Positions 34,281 through 47,452 of a DNA stretch of 64,000 nt are shown piece after piece. The position numbers and the translations under genes were made by a program. The stretch spans positions 3,038,001-3,102,000 of the forward strand of contig AP026541.1 of assembly GCA_026075535.2 (NCBI GenBank), written 5' to 3'. Positions within the stretch are counted from its first letter, which is position 1. The number at the start of each line of letters is the position of its first letter. The DNA comes from Tricholoma matsutake (taxonomy: Eukaryota > Basidiomycota > Agaricomycetes > Agaricales > Tricholomataceae). The notes under the pieces are model-generated. The model was not told where the DNA came from. It ran no database searches and saw only the letters and a program-made list of their open reading frames with translations.

Positions 34281-35171
34281 GTGGGACGGATTCCCCTTCA
34301 GTTTCGTAGGTGTACACCATATTTTACATTCCTTCCTCCTGATATTCTATATAGATCCATATCATGATCATCTGCAGGGACCTACATCCCATATATATTG
34401 AAGTTCACTGTCCTGTCCGGATTTTGTCCTGGACGTAGAAATTTGTGGCACGGACCCGCCATCACGTGGTAACCCACTGAAAACGTCAAACGTGGCAGTT
34501 TTTTTTGCTTCATCGCGTTCATGTCAAATTGCAGCCTACCGACCATACGGCTCGGCTGTGCCAAAGCAGCGCACAAATCTATTATTGGATGTCTTAGTGC
34601 TCGACTTTCTCGTCATCGTTTTCTCTTTCCCACAAGAAAGAGAGAACAGAGCCGGGAGTTCATACATTTTACCATTATCGTGATGTGTTCTATCTATTCT
34701 AAATTTGCGACAACATTTTTCAAGCCGTTTGCCTCCCAGTAAAGTTCAATGGTTCCTTCACTGCGTGAGCGTTCCCAGAAACTCGACTACAAACAAACCC
34801 CTCGTCGAGCCCATCGGAACCCAACGAAGAGCCTCAAATATATCTTCGGAGTGACTCTATTGTGAAGTCTTCGTCTTGTATCCCTGTTCCCAGCGTCAAA
34901 ACCTTTTAATGCGTCATCAACAAGGTAGATCTGGGAACGCCTTGCGTCGGACGATGTCCTTCGAGGCATACGTGGATATCGTAGAACAGTGTCTTTTCGT
35001 AGACAATTGTACATAACTTGTTAACTCATTGTCTGTACTGAACATGAATCAAGTAAAGAATACACCAAAAAAAAGGAGAAGATCAGACAGACGAAGGGGG
35101 TACGGCACATCCAATTGACAGTGGAATCTCAGATCTCAGCAAGCAAGGAATAACTACCGTCGACTTCTTCA
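34281..35171. other. Intergenic, no supported gene
   Basis: This spans from the small gene to the stop of the P450-like gene. Several CpG-rich stretches and only short frames (longest ~75 codons, no domain) are present. It probably holds the 3' regions of both neighbours. Confidence 0.5.
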
Positions 35172-36386
35172 TCACTGAATAACAATTGACCAGCCATTCC
35201 AGCCATCTCTTCCTCCGATCTGAGGCCCCGGGATGAGTTCACAATCTTTCTTGGACTGAATGCGATCAAGAGCTGCCGCCACAATCATCCCAGCAGCCAT
35301 CGGCGCCCACGACCCTGCAATACAACGGTTCCGCCCATATCCAAAAACCAGCGACCTGGTCGCTTCCTGGTCGGGGTGAATGCGGGAGGGATGGTGACGT
35401 AGCGGGTCGAAGTCGTTGGCATCTGGGCCCCATACACTGGATCGCAGAAGTGTTCCAATGTCGGCACACTCACGGCGCATTGGATAACCGATGTGTCTGT
35501 AGAGAGAGCGTTGCGCAGAATGAGGAAGGAGACGATCCAATAATTTGGAGGAAATATTAACCCGAGTGATATGCTTGGAAGGCGGATGAAGTCGCATGTT
35601 CTCCATTATAATAGCTTCCGCGCTGGGTGTCGAGCCGTTGAACATCTTGAATTGTTCTTGCGTCGGAAGGACATGAATATCTGCGAAGGCGGCAAGCGAT
35701 AGAGGGTCACTCTGAGCGTGTGCGATTGTCGTCGCGACGACGCGCCAAAGTGTTTCCCAGATGGGAATCACATAGTCAAGGGGATTTGGAAAGGCCTCCG
35801 TGTCAGGGACTAAACGACGGAGGTGATAGTTCAGCTGGGGGAGGAGATCCTTTGGTATGAGGTCAGGTTTCTTTGATTGAGACCAAAGACGTGTGATACG
35901 TTCTGTGACCACTCGGATGTCGTCAGACGCAAAGTCTGAAACACTGGAATCAGCCCGTAAAAGAGCGACGAGAGCAACACGCAGCGTGACATCCTGCACA
36001 AACACATCAAAATTGATGTGGTGAGGTGCATCATGAACAGCGGCTTCTACGGCCTGGATAGCGATGTCCTGAAAGTGGGACCAGCCACGTTCCTTCGCAG
36101 ATCGCAGAAGGGAGTTCGCGTGTCCGACAAAGGCATTGTGGACGTGCGAGTCCCCACTGACGAAGGCATTTGTGAGGGAAAATGCTCGTATCAGACGCTC
36201 ATTCGGGATTGCGCGTTCCATGAGAAGTTGACGGTTGGAAGCAGCTGGAGGGTTGAGTAACCGCATGATTGATGGGGTCGTACAATGGAGTACGACATTG
36301 TTTGAGTAAGATATGAGTAAGTATCTTCTCGTCAAGGCGAGACTAAGGACGCCGAGTAATATGGTTATCGCAAGAACACTGAGCAT
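35172..36386 (-). CDS. Cytochrome P450-like protein, short and intronless
   Basis: 404 codons from ATG 36386. Residues ~3-24 form a hydrophobic N-terminal anchor (LSVLAITILLGVLSLALT) followed by RRY, as in ER-bound P450s. K-helix ExxR is ENMR in IIMENMRLHPPSKHITRV; the aromatic/PERF region is ANDFDPLRHHPSR; the heme loop is VFGYGRNRCIAGSWAP, with Cys in FxxGxxxC but Ala where CxG usually has Gly. The I-helix AGxDT signature is not evident (VATTIAHAQSDP). Fungal P450s are commonly ~500 residues with introns, so this one is short and intronless, from processing, loss, or a divergent subfamily. The substrate cannot be predicted. No tailoring enzymes lie nearby. Confidence 0.75.
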   Translation of the reverse strand: MLSVLAITILLGVLSLALTRRYLLISYSNNVVLHCTTPSIMRLLNPPAASNRQLLMERAIPNERLIRAFSLTNAFVSGDSHVHNAFVGHANSLLRSAKERGWSHFQDIAIQAVEAAVHDAPHHINFDVFVQDVTLRVALVALLRADSSVSDFASDDIRVVTERITRLWSQSKKPDLIPKDLLPQLNYHLRRLVPDTEAFPNPLDYVIPIWETLWRVVATTIAHAQSDPLSLAAFADIHVLPTQEQFKMFNGSTPSAEAIIMENMRLHPPSKHITRVNISSKLLDRLLPHSAQRSLYRHIGYPMRRECADIGTLLRSSVWGPDANDFDPLRHHPSRIHPDQEATRSLVFGYGRNRCIAGSWAPMAAGMIVAAALDRIQSKKDCELIPGPQIGGRDGWNGWSIVIQ

Positions 36387-39300
36387 AGCGGGGAGTCACA
36401 AAGAGTGTCATAGAACGATAGTTTGCAGTTAAATAGCCACAGGGTTGGTCGACTCAAGACAGGAAGATGGGCGTAAAATAGCGTCTGCGCGGTTGGTGAC
36501 CGAACGCCGAGAAAGGAGATCCAGATATGAAAGCCCGGCGCCAATGTGCTTTGAAAGATTATCACATTGTCTACTAGTTCGTAATGCAGCATGAGAATTC
36601 CGTTCAGGCGGTGCTAGAAGTGAGTGGAGCGGTGAAGGTATTGACCTCGTGTTCGATCATGGGTTTCCCATCCATGACTCCCGGAGCGCTATATTTGGTG
36701 TTCCTTCAATCCGGAGAAGGTAAGATGGCGCCAGCAAAAACGGTCACGGTAATGAATACTATCAACGGAGGCTTGTCAGGAAGATGTTGGGAACATAGCA
36801 GTGTCGAAGTGAGAAACTCAACCCAAACTCAACCGTGATAGAGCTGGAAAGTCAGTTTCCGGTTCGGAACATGATCACTGAAAAGTATCTGAAACTCGCA
36901 AGGCAGAGCTTAACCCACTGCTTCAAGTTGCGATCGGAGGCAAGAGGATGGTCCATCATTCGGAAAGACATGTATCAAATGGAGTGCCAGTCCTACCGGT
37001 TGCCGCAGTTCTTCAGGACAACTTCTAGTGCGTTTTGGAACCAGTAGTGATTTAGAAAAAACCAAGACCGGTCCTGGGCGCCGGCACTCATCTGACAATG
37101 AAGCTGTAAAATTACTCGTTGGGCGCGATAGAAAGACTGAATTTGTCACTGATTGTCAGCCATTTAATCGGACGCTTCAAATTAGGCTTCATCAGCGTGG
37201 GACACGCTATGTCATTGTTATTTCCAGAAGGTATTTAACCTAGATAGATCCATAGAAGACCGAAATCAGTCTTTCCGTCAAGCCTTCAAGCTTCAAGCTT
37301 CAAGCCTTGAGCTTGTTTGGCGGTGCTGTGTTCATCATGCGTCCAATTCAGATTGGACCCGAGTTTTACTCCAAACTCCACGACATGCTCGGGGAATCGC
37401 TTGGAGAATTCGCAGTGCGACTCCAAAGAAGGTTGTTATCCGTTCGATCGAGGTTGAAATTACGATTTTGAGGAGTTAGACTGGCGTTAAAGGTGTCAAG
37501 TGGATTAAACTTTCGTTTCACTGCTGGAGGAAGTGATTTGCAGGAAAGTTGGCGCCGCGCTGCAAGTTGTCGAAGGGTCGTCGTTTTTTGATTACGGGGG
37601 TGGTGGGTCGATGCACATCGGAATATGGGTCATATACACTTCAACGTTATCACTGTGAGCAACTGGTATCGATAAGAATAGAATAGGTATGGCGACGCAT
37701 GCGCAATATGCATGTTGCGAAATCAGATCAATTCGTTCATTCCCGAAACAACCTGCAGGTTTCAAGGCTGTTCAGAGGCTTCGGACGTGGGATGGAAATC
37801 GAGTTGAGGATTAAGTTAAACTTCGGTTTCGGGAATCACCAAGTGTCAGAAACCTTCTCCTTGAACTGGTCTGTACTTCCTACTGGCTCTCGTGTCGACA
37901 CGAGTTGCATATCTTACATCACCATAAGCACCTTATGTCCATCAGGGTTTCTGAAAATTTATGGCATAGGCGTGTAAGCAAGCAGATAGCCTAAAATGTC
38001 CATTGTTGCCACATTCATTTGTATACCCCATACAACAGTATCCACTTCGCATTCCGGGAACATCACGAAGTTGGTTTTCATATCCGTACCATTATTGTAA
38101 CGAAATTGAAATGTTAAATCATTCCAAGAATATGTTATCAGTTCAATTACACCTCCATTTACGTGTGTCGACCTTGTGTTCGACCTACATTGGGGTCAGG
38201 CAACGCTCACTGAATTTAAACTCCGACACTCACAGTGAAGAACGGTAGTTGTCTTTATCTCTATCCACAGTAGGATTTGCGTATTGTTTGTATGAGAAAA
38301 AATGCTCGAGAACATGTTCTTAGAAAAGTCTCTGGAGTAGATTTTTTTAAACAGCTTAGTTCATCCAGAGGGCCCTTCAGAACATGAAGATCTCGACATT
38401 GAGGATCCTTCCAAGGGAGTTTCAGGCTAAAAATTTTGCACCTGGGGTCAATTTTTTTAAAACAGGACATTGGGTAGACTGATCAGCCAGGGTGGGAACT
38501 AATTACTGGATATAGAAGTGGTCCATCGGGACATTCTCTGGCTTCTCCATTGAAACTCATTATCACCTCTATATCCTGCAGCGCTTTGAGTCGGTGACCT
38601 GCCTCACACACTTCACAAGTCCAGCTATGGTTAGGATAATCAAGCCTGACACAGGGGAGATGGTACTGAGGTCAATGTGAGCAATCATCTCAAAGTCATG
38701 TTGCCATAGATTCAACTCACCCATTGAGTCTTGCAGCCTTGCTGTTTGCACTGAATTACATATCTTCCCGCTTGGATGTCCTCTTGAGAGACAGGGTCCC
38801 CACAGATACAGTTGGACAATCCTGCCAAGTCATGAGTACAACAAATCTGTCCTGAGCACGTTGCAGGAGCAGCATCTGGCATTAAGAGGTTCTCACTCCC
38901 ATCAAGATTGGCTGTCGCAGATAGGCATTGAGTTGCAACTTGACCACAGTGTTACAGACCAGACATTCTACTTCATTGTTGCCATTGATCACCAGTTTGC
39001 TCAGTATATTATGAGATAAGTTGTTAGATGCCATGAAAGTATATCTGGGAGTGTTGTATATAATGCCTTCCTCCCTCTGTATTTATTGAAGTAGTATCCA
39101 TTGGCCACTGGCCAATTGCCCACTGTAACTGCATTGTTCAGAATTTGTTCTCAAGTGGCTTGCACAAATATGGTAATTACATTGGTATGGCCACACCAAA
39201 AAGCCTCTGTACCACCCCTTGGAGGTCTCTGGCCATCATAAAAAATTGACCTCCAAAATTTTTTTAGTGGCCTCTTGAAGGGGAACTACATCAGGAAAAT

Positions 39301-39485
39301 GGTTTTGGGCCATAGTTTGGGCATATTTACATAGGTCAGATAGGCTAGGTAGGTCGGTGTAGGCATATACGCAGCTTTGTAGGCTTTGATAGGTGGATCC
39401 GATCATCAGGACATCCAAGGCATCATGGCTTCATGTGGTATGTCACTTACTAGTGTATTCTGAAAAGCTTTGATTGAATGACTAC
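36387..39485. other. No supported gene
   Basis: 36400-38250 is CpG-rich, non-repetitive DNA with only short frames; it may hold promoters or a gene I cannot recognise. A small repeat of CTTCAAGCTTCAAG occurs near 37284-37312. From ~38260 the composition shifts to CpG-poor, transposon-like DNA. 38751-38569 and 39418-39236 on the minus strand are short coding-like frames without known domains, the latter just beyond the Plavaka stop. Confidence 0.5.
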
Positions 39486-42400
39486 TTAAAACAGATGTGC
39501 ATTGTGATCATAAAATGTTCCTAAATCGATGTATTTATTAAGTGTGAAGGTTCTGCACTCCTTGAGAACAGAATCTAAGGTCCACATTCCAGGTGGATGC
39601 CGTGTACCATATTTGGGAGTGAGGTGGCAGCTGCAGACGATATCCTCGATTGATATGACATCAGCAACAGGATGCTGATTTTGTGTAGACCGTGAGATGG
39701 AATAAAGTTGAGAATCTGGATCTGGATTGCGAAATGGCGTGAACCATTCAATGTATGCGAGCCGTGTGGGAAGTAATGGTGCCTGAAGATGAAGAGGGAG
39801 AGTAAAGAAAGTTCGGACTTGAGCTACCCGAAGACCTGTATCAAACATAAGCCATGGTGCATGAAACACATCTCGGGTGCATTGCGTACCTTGGAGAAAG
39901 GTGCTGTGGGTTGCCTCATTACCTGTTCCCTGTGAGTCATCAGTGTGAACCAGGATAGTGTCGAAATGCGCAATTGTGTCTTGTCTTCCAGTACGGCCTT
40001 TGACATGAGGAGTCGCATGGATACGATCCCGATATCCAACTCGGTTGACAGCTGCCAAATCTGGAAGTCGGATGGAGAGTATTTTGTACAGATCGAAGCA
40101 ATCTACATCTTGGGGAAGCACTGGCATTTTAGGAGGAGGATAAGCACGGCAGATGAAAGTCGTCAGCAAAGGAAGAAAATCGACAGCGTTGAAGCTGGTC
40201 GTGATGGTGGTAAGGTTACAGTGCAGGAATCCAGGCTTCTTTGAGATGACGTGGGAGAATAAAGGGTCACGGCTGCCAGCAGTCGCCAGCATTGACATTG
40301 TCACAAGTGCATGGTTTTATTCATTGTTGTCCTCGTCCTCTACTACATCAGTCATGTCTACAGGAGCATCTCCATCTGCGTCAAGAGAGCGATCAAGGGC
40401 CCAGTCCAGGTAAGCAGCGAATTGGGCAACAGCCTCTTGGCAGCCCAACCAGATTGTCATCTGACGAATGTATTCCCGCTTATTGCTGGCTCTGTATGCC
40501 TCTTTTGCATAGTCGATGTGTAGTCATTCGGGCAATTCTGTGTTGTAGCCATCCGCAGAACCATGCGACTTGATTGCTTCAACATAATGCAGCATCTGGT
40601 GAAGCTTCGGGATGTTGAAGTGTTGACAAACCTCCAACCATACAAAAATGTCCTGGTTCTCATGAAACATGCTCAGTGCCTCTTCCAATTTAGCCAGGGT
40701 TTTTGAGGTGTGTACTTGAAGTTGTGCATAATAGATGAAATCAATGACGGCAGTAGCAGTTCGCAGTACTGCTGGTGGGACTGCTCCTGCCAACAGCCCC
40801 ATGAAAATCCATTGCATTTCTTTATGCTCTCGCCCCGTCCACTGTGAAACATGCGAGATGCCATTTTTGAAATGTCGAAGACCAGGGTAGCCCGTCATAC
40901 TACAAAACCATGCATCGATCTCTTCTTCACCAGCTACCGAGATGCACCAGTTGACGAGATGATCTTTGAAGACACCCTTGTGAAGCTGGTGTAGGACATC
41001 AGGAGTGAAGCAAGAGAATATATTGGTGTGAGGAAGATTTTCCCAAAATGGTTGGTACACTGCTCGAAGACCCTCTTCTTTGAAAGCCCTGACATTCCGC
41101 CCAGATTTTTTCTGCTCAAGTATGACCTTTGTATGATCCTGACTATGAAGTAGTGATTCTAGTTTCAAGCCACGCTCTTCTGGACAAACACGGCACTTCG
41201 GACAGTGACTCTCCTTGCAACATGCGACAAGACATTGCTCCGGGAAGTTGGCCACGTAAGCTGCGAGGATTGGGAAGACCCGGTGGATGAAGCCATCGCC
41301 ACAGATGATATCTTCGCCATTCATGCCTGCTTTGATGATGGGGTGAAGGATTCACTGCATACAGTAATGAAACAGACGATAACCTTGAACTGCACATGTA
41401 TCGTCGGTATAATTATCAAGTTTTGAGACTGGTAAGTATCCAATCAAGACTGTGGCATGCGTACTTGCTTTTCGTCTGATATTTTTTTTAGGTTCCCAAT
41501 AGTCATGTAGACAGGCCATGCACTTTTGTCGCCACGGAACTGGGACAGCTGAGTCTTATCAGATGAAATGATCAGTGGTGCGATGGTAGAACCAATAGGT
41601 AGTTTTTCCTATAACCTTTTGTTACACAGAATCTTATAAACTGTATGCGTGTGACAAACTTGTGTATTCCACCACCAATCACACATCCACATCTCATCAT
41701 ACTGGCGATGTTGTCTCTCGCTATCAGTGTACACTCTTTCAGGTGCAAATTGCATTGCGTCGGTGAAAGCAGGATTCCTTATCAGCTCTCTGATACATTC
41801 AATTGGGTCTCGGTGCCAGAGCTCAAGTTTCTCAAGCGGCATCCATTCCCCATCATCTGTGAGCCGATCACCAGGTGAATCCACGATGTCACATGTCCAC
41901 CCTGGAGCATGTGTAGGAAGGCCATCAATCTTATCCAGGAAGGTGCCATTGCTTGTATATGATGGTCTGGTATGCTGTTGAGTCTGCATAGATTTAATCT
42001 GTAAGATGTCTCCACGGTTTCGCTGTTTGACTCACAATTGGAAGCTTGAGGTAAGCATCAGTTTGCTTTTGACCGACATTTCTGATCAGCCATTCAGCTA
42101 ACTGCCACTCCTCCTCATCCTCGAAAGGCCCCCATTTGGCATCTCCAGCTGATTCTTGAGTGTGATGGATTGATTCAAAGTGTGGAGTACCTGTGCCCCA
42201 TGCAGCTCCGGCTTTTGTTTCTTCAGGGAATGGCTCGACGAAGACAGCTTGGCTAGCAGAGGTGGATAATAGAGGGAGGGGAGCATCTTCATCAGGTACT
42301 TCCTCAACTGTTGCCCTCCTAGTTTGGTGGGTTGATGGTATTGAATTTTGATCAGGCTCATCGACACCAACATCAACATCAAGCATTGGTAACTCCATGA

Positions 42401-42590
42401 GATTATTCATTGGAAGTGTGGTGGCTGGGAGAGGCATCTCATGGATATTATCCATGTATGTGCCAAACTCCTTTTTTGAGGCCTGTCGACATTGAATGGA
42501 TTGACTGATATGTCTGTTCAGGCCTGATACAGTAGGAAAGGGGCCTTTTCCACAAAACCCACATCATTGAGACATGGACGAGAACATGGT
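39486..42590 (-). pseudogene. Plavaka-type (CACTA-like) transposase
   Basis: Nearly full-length, read from ~42590 leftward through short introns. N-terminal C2H2 zinc finger: CGFCGKG…GLNRHISQSIQC (42570-42480), with one TGA just before it. Exon 42455-42032 is acidic. Exon 41998-41650 has EKLELWHRDPIECIRELI. The core follows: [20 protein letters not shown] and [10 protein letters not shown] (~41600-41480), then 41324-40524 ([47 protein letters not shown]). The C-terminal part is 40304-39486. At least three in-frame TGA codons sit where CGA is expected, so the copy is inactive. It would catalyse cut-and-paste transposition in the nucleus. Terminal repeats were not located. Confidence 0.85.
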
Positions 42591-42882
42591 TATGCAAAAC
42601 AGTAGTATGTGTATGTCTGACTACAGTGAAAATTTTTGCCAATGTCCAATGTCTAATATAGGTTCAACGTGGCACCCGACTGCATCCGACGATCTCCTTC
42701 AATTTCAATTTGTTTTTTGTACACTGTTTGTAGGTGGACGACACGTGTCACATTACTGCCGTGTATTGTTGAATTGTGCTCTTGTTGATTGTATTTAATT
42801 CAGCACTGCCACTTTGGTTCAACTATTTAACGTTCTGTTTTTCCTTCTATGTTTGCCTACTGGTATTGCCTATGTTTACACA

Positions 42883-45243
42883 ATGGGAAAACCTCGCAAG
42901 TCTCAAAAAGCCTCAGCTCCAGCACTGGCACCTCCTGCACCTGTACCAGCACCCATGGCAACAAGGAATGGTCGTCAGCGAACTTATACCACCAAGCAGA
43001 TGGAAAACGGTATGTATCTAAACTCTTGATCTCATGCAGCTGCTGATATTCCTCATAGTAATGACCCAGATGATGAAGGAGGATGCCACCGAAAAAAAGA
43101 AGTTCATAGCTGCACTACACACTGAACAAGAATTGGAGGAACACATGGGCTTTGCACCAAACCCAATCCTCCACTCTACTCAAGGCAAGTTTCTATTTTT
43201 TTCTGAGTTGGGTATTATTTAATAGGCGAGTTGTCAGATGAACAAGACAATGAATATGAAGAAGACACATTTGTAAGTGCTCCAGGTATTTTTTTCTGAG
43301 CCTGTTTTCACCTCGCTGATTTTTGATTTTCAGTTTTCATGTGTTACTATTCCACCCCCTATCAAAACTGTCATCTGCAATGGGCGTACATTGGTCCATC
43401 GTGTTCTGGCCCAGGATAGCAATGATGAGATAGTCAGAACACATGTGGTATTTTTTTTTACGCCTGTTTGATTGTAATTTTGGCAATGATCTTTTTCTGC
43501 TAGCTGGAATCTCAACCCCCTCATCCACGCGGAGCTCTGGTTCACCGTGTTCCTGTAACTTATCCAGTTCCAGTTAGGATGGAGCAAGATCGTCCACCCT
43601 CACAAGTCTCAGACAAGGAAAACTATGAGCTAGTTGGAACACCTGTGGTAAAATATTTTTGACACCTGTTTTGTCAAATATTTGGTAACAATCCTTTTTT
43701 GCTAGCCTGAATCTGGACCCCCCCATCAACGGGGAGCTCAGGTAGCCGGAACACCTGCGGTATAATTTTTTGGCTGTCCATTTGATTGAACTTTTGGCAA
43801 TAATGTTTTTTTGCTAGCCGGGGGAATCTGGACCCCCCCATCCATGAGCTCTGGTTCGCCGTGTTCCTGGAACTCCTTGTCCAGCTCCAGTTATGATGGA
43901 GCATGAACATCTACATGGCAAGATCCAAACGCCTCAAGTTCAATCATACCATGACCATGACATATCCTTCCACCCTTATGATCAACATCATGAAGATATT
44001 GATACCGAAGGTATGCGGGGTTTCATTCTGCATTATATATATATATTACTGAGATTGTTTGCTCATAGACCGTTGGATGGAATATGAAGAGCCAAGCAGC
44101 AATTTTGATTGTTCAAGTTTGCCAACCTCTCTTGGTGTCCGAAAGTCACCACCTTCTAGACTGGATGGTGATACCATGGTGGTCACGAAGAGTGCACATA
44201 CTGGATCCACCAGGTCATGAGGCAGGGTTCGCATTGCAGATTTTGATGTGCTCTCTAAAGGCCTTCTTGAGGATGCTATAGGCATGTATCGTGCTGATAT
44301 TACCACTTGGAATCCATTCCCCAACCGCCTTGAAGATCGTGATTTAGCTTTCAGCAAATTCACAAAGGCTTGCTCGGAGAGGAATCTAAGCATGGAGTTC
44401 GAAGAAGATCATTTAAAACTGGTTTGTTTGCATGCTAAACATCATTATTCTCATAGCGGTGCTCTTGCAGATCACATCATGGGCTCCTCAAACTCGTGGT
44501 CACATCAAAACGATTGCAAAAGCACTGGTAGAGTCTCTGTATGGGATCAGTGTTGAAAAGGGGAAGCACGCAAATTGGAACAAAGTTGAAGACCTTCTAG
44601 AGTGTTTCAGCTTTGTACATAAGGTAAGTTTGGCTTCTGCTTTTGCATACTTGCTTGCTGATCTACTGTTGTAGGATCCTATCGAATGTACTGGGATCTA
44701 CCAGCATCCAATTGTTCAAGCTGTCATAAACAAGGCCTGGTTCCAGAGCAAAACTGATGATGGTGTGGTATACCCAGAATATTCAGACGGTGGAATCCCA
44801 TTGGTTACCATTGCTATTGTTCTCACTGTGGTGCGAGAATGAGATTTTTTGTCCCCTGGCCGCCTCCTGATTTGCAATTTTTTAGGTTGAATGTTGTCTT
44901 GATGAATGGGCAACAGGTGAATGTCAAGATGTCCCATTTTCAGCTACAGTGTATCAGCCAAAATTTGTGCAACATCTTAACCGACTCAAAGACTTCGAAG
45001 TGAAGACCAAGGATGCAAAAATCATGCCTCGTCTACATGAACATCTCCTGAGTAATGCCAGGTGTGTTCAGACTCTCTGTGATAGTGTTGTTCTCATCCT
45101 ACCTTTCTTATATCTGCCGTAGAAAGCATGCCAAAGTCTCACCTAAGCCACTGGCTGCAGGAGCTGGGGTATTAGAAGATGCTGATGTGGAGGCTGCAAA
45201 GAGGGAGTGGGCAGATTTGGTGTTATCTAATACTGATCAGTAG
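42883..45243 (+). CDS. DUF6532-type protein, multi-exon
   Basis: The function is unknown; the family is frequent in agaricomycete genomes. Start ATG 42883 (MGKPRKSQKASAPALAPPAP, basic and Pro/Ala-rich), then many short exons with ~40-65-nt introns (for example 43011-43040, ending CATGCAG). The conserved C-terminal half includes HIKTIAKALVESLYGISVEK, NKVEDLLECFSFVHK, GIYQHPIVQAVINKAWF, IPLVTIAIVLTVVECCLDEW and YQPKFVQHLNRL; the stop is TAG 45241-45243. Between ~43280 and 43850, exon/intron units encoding variants of ESGPPHQRGAQ…GTP are tandemly duplicated. It is head-to-head with the Plavaka gene. A frame slip near 44080-44110 cannot be excluded, so it may be decaying. Confidence 0.7.
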
Positions 45244-47452
45244 ATGATGTCGCTTTTGAAGATGTATATATACTATATATATGTGTTCTCTTCCTCTCCT
45301 GCCTATGGTCCTATGAACCTCTTCCTACTCCGCCTATGGGTACTATGAACCTCTGCATCAGATTGCCTATAGTGACCTATCTACTGATCTCTATGCCTAT
45401 GGCTGCCTCCATATCCAGGACTTACCTACATTCCTACGAAACCTCTGGAGGCTCTGTAGCCCTATGGAGGTATCAACCACTTTCCTGATGTAACCAACCC
45501 CCAGTCACATATTCATCATGTGAAACTCCCTTGGATCCCTCTGAAAAATCTGTTCTGGAGTATTCAAAATGGTGCCACCAAATTTTATTTCAGGAAGTGG
45601 TGTGGAAGCCTGAAAATGTTCATGCAAACTTGACTGCATTCTGTTATCCCAGAAAGGCAATTCCAATTATTAGCAACATGGAATTGACACATTGGAGGGG
45701 TATTGAGAGGATCAGATACAAGGTCCAGTAGGATCTCTCATAGCTATAATCAGCATACTTTCTCCAGCGAACGCCAAAAACTATCATGTGGAAAGAACAA
45801 AAACCTAAGTATCTTCATGTCCCAAAAAGGAAGTCATAGCTGGCAGATGTGATGGCAAACATGTAGTACTCCTGGTCATTGACAGTGCACCTATATGTAC
45901 CATGAATGCAAAGTAATCAAATAAATTTGCTCAGAAGAGGAATGTAGCCTCCTTCACAGGAAATTGTGCTGCAGAAATTTCATGGCTAGTTCAAACTTCA
46001 AGTTGACTGCTAGTATTGCCTCGGGCTAGTGACCAGCTGAAAGACAACAAGAGAACTCTTTGAATACAGAGATTGTGGAATTATATACACCCCACTGTAG
46101 AAAATAACGCTGTAGAGTGTTCTACAATGCCCAGAACTTGTAGAGGGAGCTGGGTGACTAATTCGTTGATTTATGCGAGATCAGGGCAACAATGACAAGA
46201 TCAGCCTTGTAGAGTCATAGATATGAATCAGAAACAGTGTCAATGCAACTTATTATAGTCAAATGAGCAATGTAGAAGGTGAAAATAATGTTGGCCAATA
46301 CCCTAACATTCCCAAAATGGAAGTGACCATTTTTACTGTCACACTTTTTTTGCAGGCATTGCCAGACCCCACCTACACCTTGTTCAATCAGATTCATACT
46401 GGCACATGGTGGTAAATCATGTGTGCACTTGAGTGACAATCCTTGGGATGTACACATCATCCAACACACATTTATGATGGCTAGATTGATATGGTACAGC
46501 GCTGCCAAACTCCTTAAGTTCCTTTTGTTTTGATGGGAGCTTGCCCCATATCTTGCTTATCTACCATTAGTTACAACACACACCTTCAATTGGTGGTGAT
46601 GCTCAGTAAGTGTGACTCCTAGTCACTTGTATGTCACAACCTGTCACACCCCAAACCTTGAGACATGTATCCTGTGCCTTCACAACATAAATATTGGGGT
46701 TTTTTTTTGCATTGCTTGTCATCAAATATATCATACACATGATACACCATAGGTTATGACACCAAATTATGGGGGAGGGCAATCCCCACTATTTGCCAAT
46801 TATTTGCTGTTGTTTGGCTTGGTCACAAAATGATGGTTTTGCTGAAGCATCGATTTTTGTGTTACACAGCAACTTTCACAGCTTGTTGTAGCAGAGAAAG
46901 TTCTCACATTTTTTATTCTCTACAACTTCTTTGTGGCCAATTTTTTAAATTTGACTTTGTTGTTGAACAAGAGCAGAAATACATCATTTTTTGAGGCCTA
47001 GAGAAGCAATAAGAAAGAAATTAAAAAATCTGGCATGAAGAACTTGTAGCCAGGAAAAAATTAGGTAGACTTTACTAATGACATAAGATACTATTGTGAG
47101 TGAGGAAGCCACAAAATGGGTCATGAGGTTGAGACACGACAGACACAATAGCAGAGTTCAAATTCAGTGATGCATCCAATGCATGTCAAGGTCAGGAATC
47201 CCTCCCAATCACTTCTGTAACATATCCAATGTCAGTATATAGGTAAAATAAGATATTTTATGGACTATGTGTCACTAAATCACTATTTCCAACTTTGAGG
47301 AGGTTGTAGAATGGATTTATACTACTAATTGACTCATATTATAGTTGTTTTAAAGCATGAGCACCTAACTGAGCAGTTCAACAATAAATTATGGGTCCCT
47401 GCGAAGGTAAACCAACCATTAAGTGACTCTCAAGATGTTGAGAAGTGGTAGG
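45244..47452. other. No supported gene; simple repeats
   Basis: 45290-45440 has irregular repeats of CCTATGG/CCTATGAACCTCT. 45500-45730 contains a short coding-like plus frame (IISNMELTHWRGIERIRYK) without a domain. The rest is AT-rich with many C/T-type decayed positions and no recognised element ends. Confidence 0.5.

Noticed and set aside
39118..42630. CACTGTA (39120) and TACAGTG (42617) as terminal inverted repeats of the Plavaka element
   Set aside because: Only seven bases match, the flanks share no target duplication, and other CACTGTA sites occur nearby (46087).
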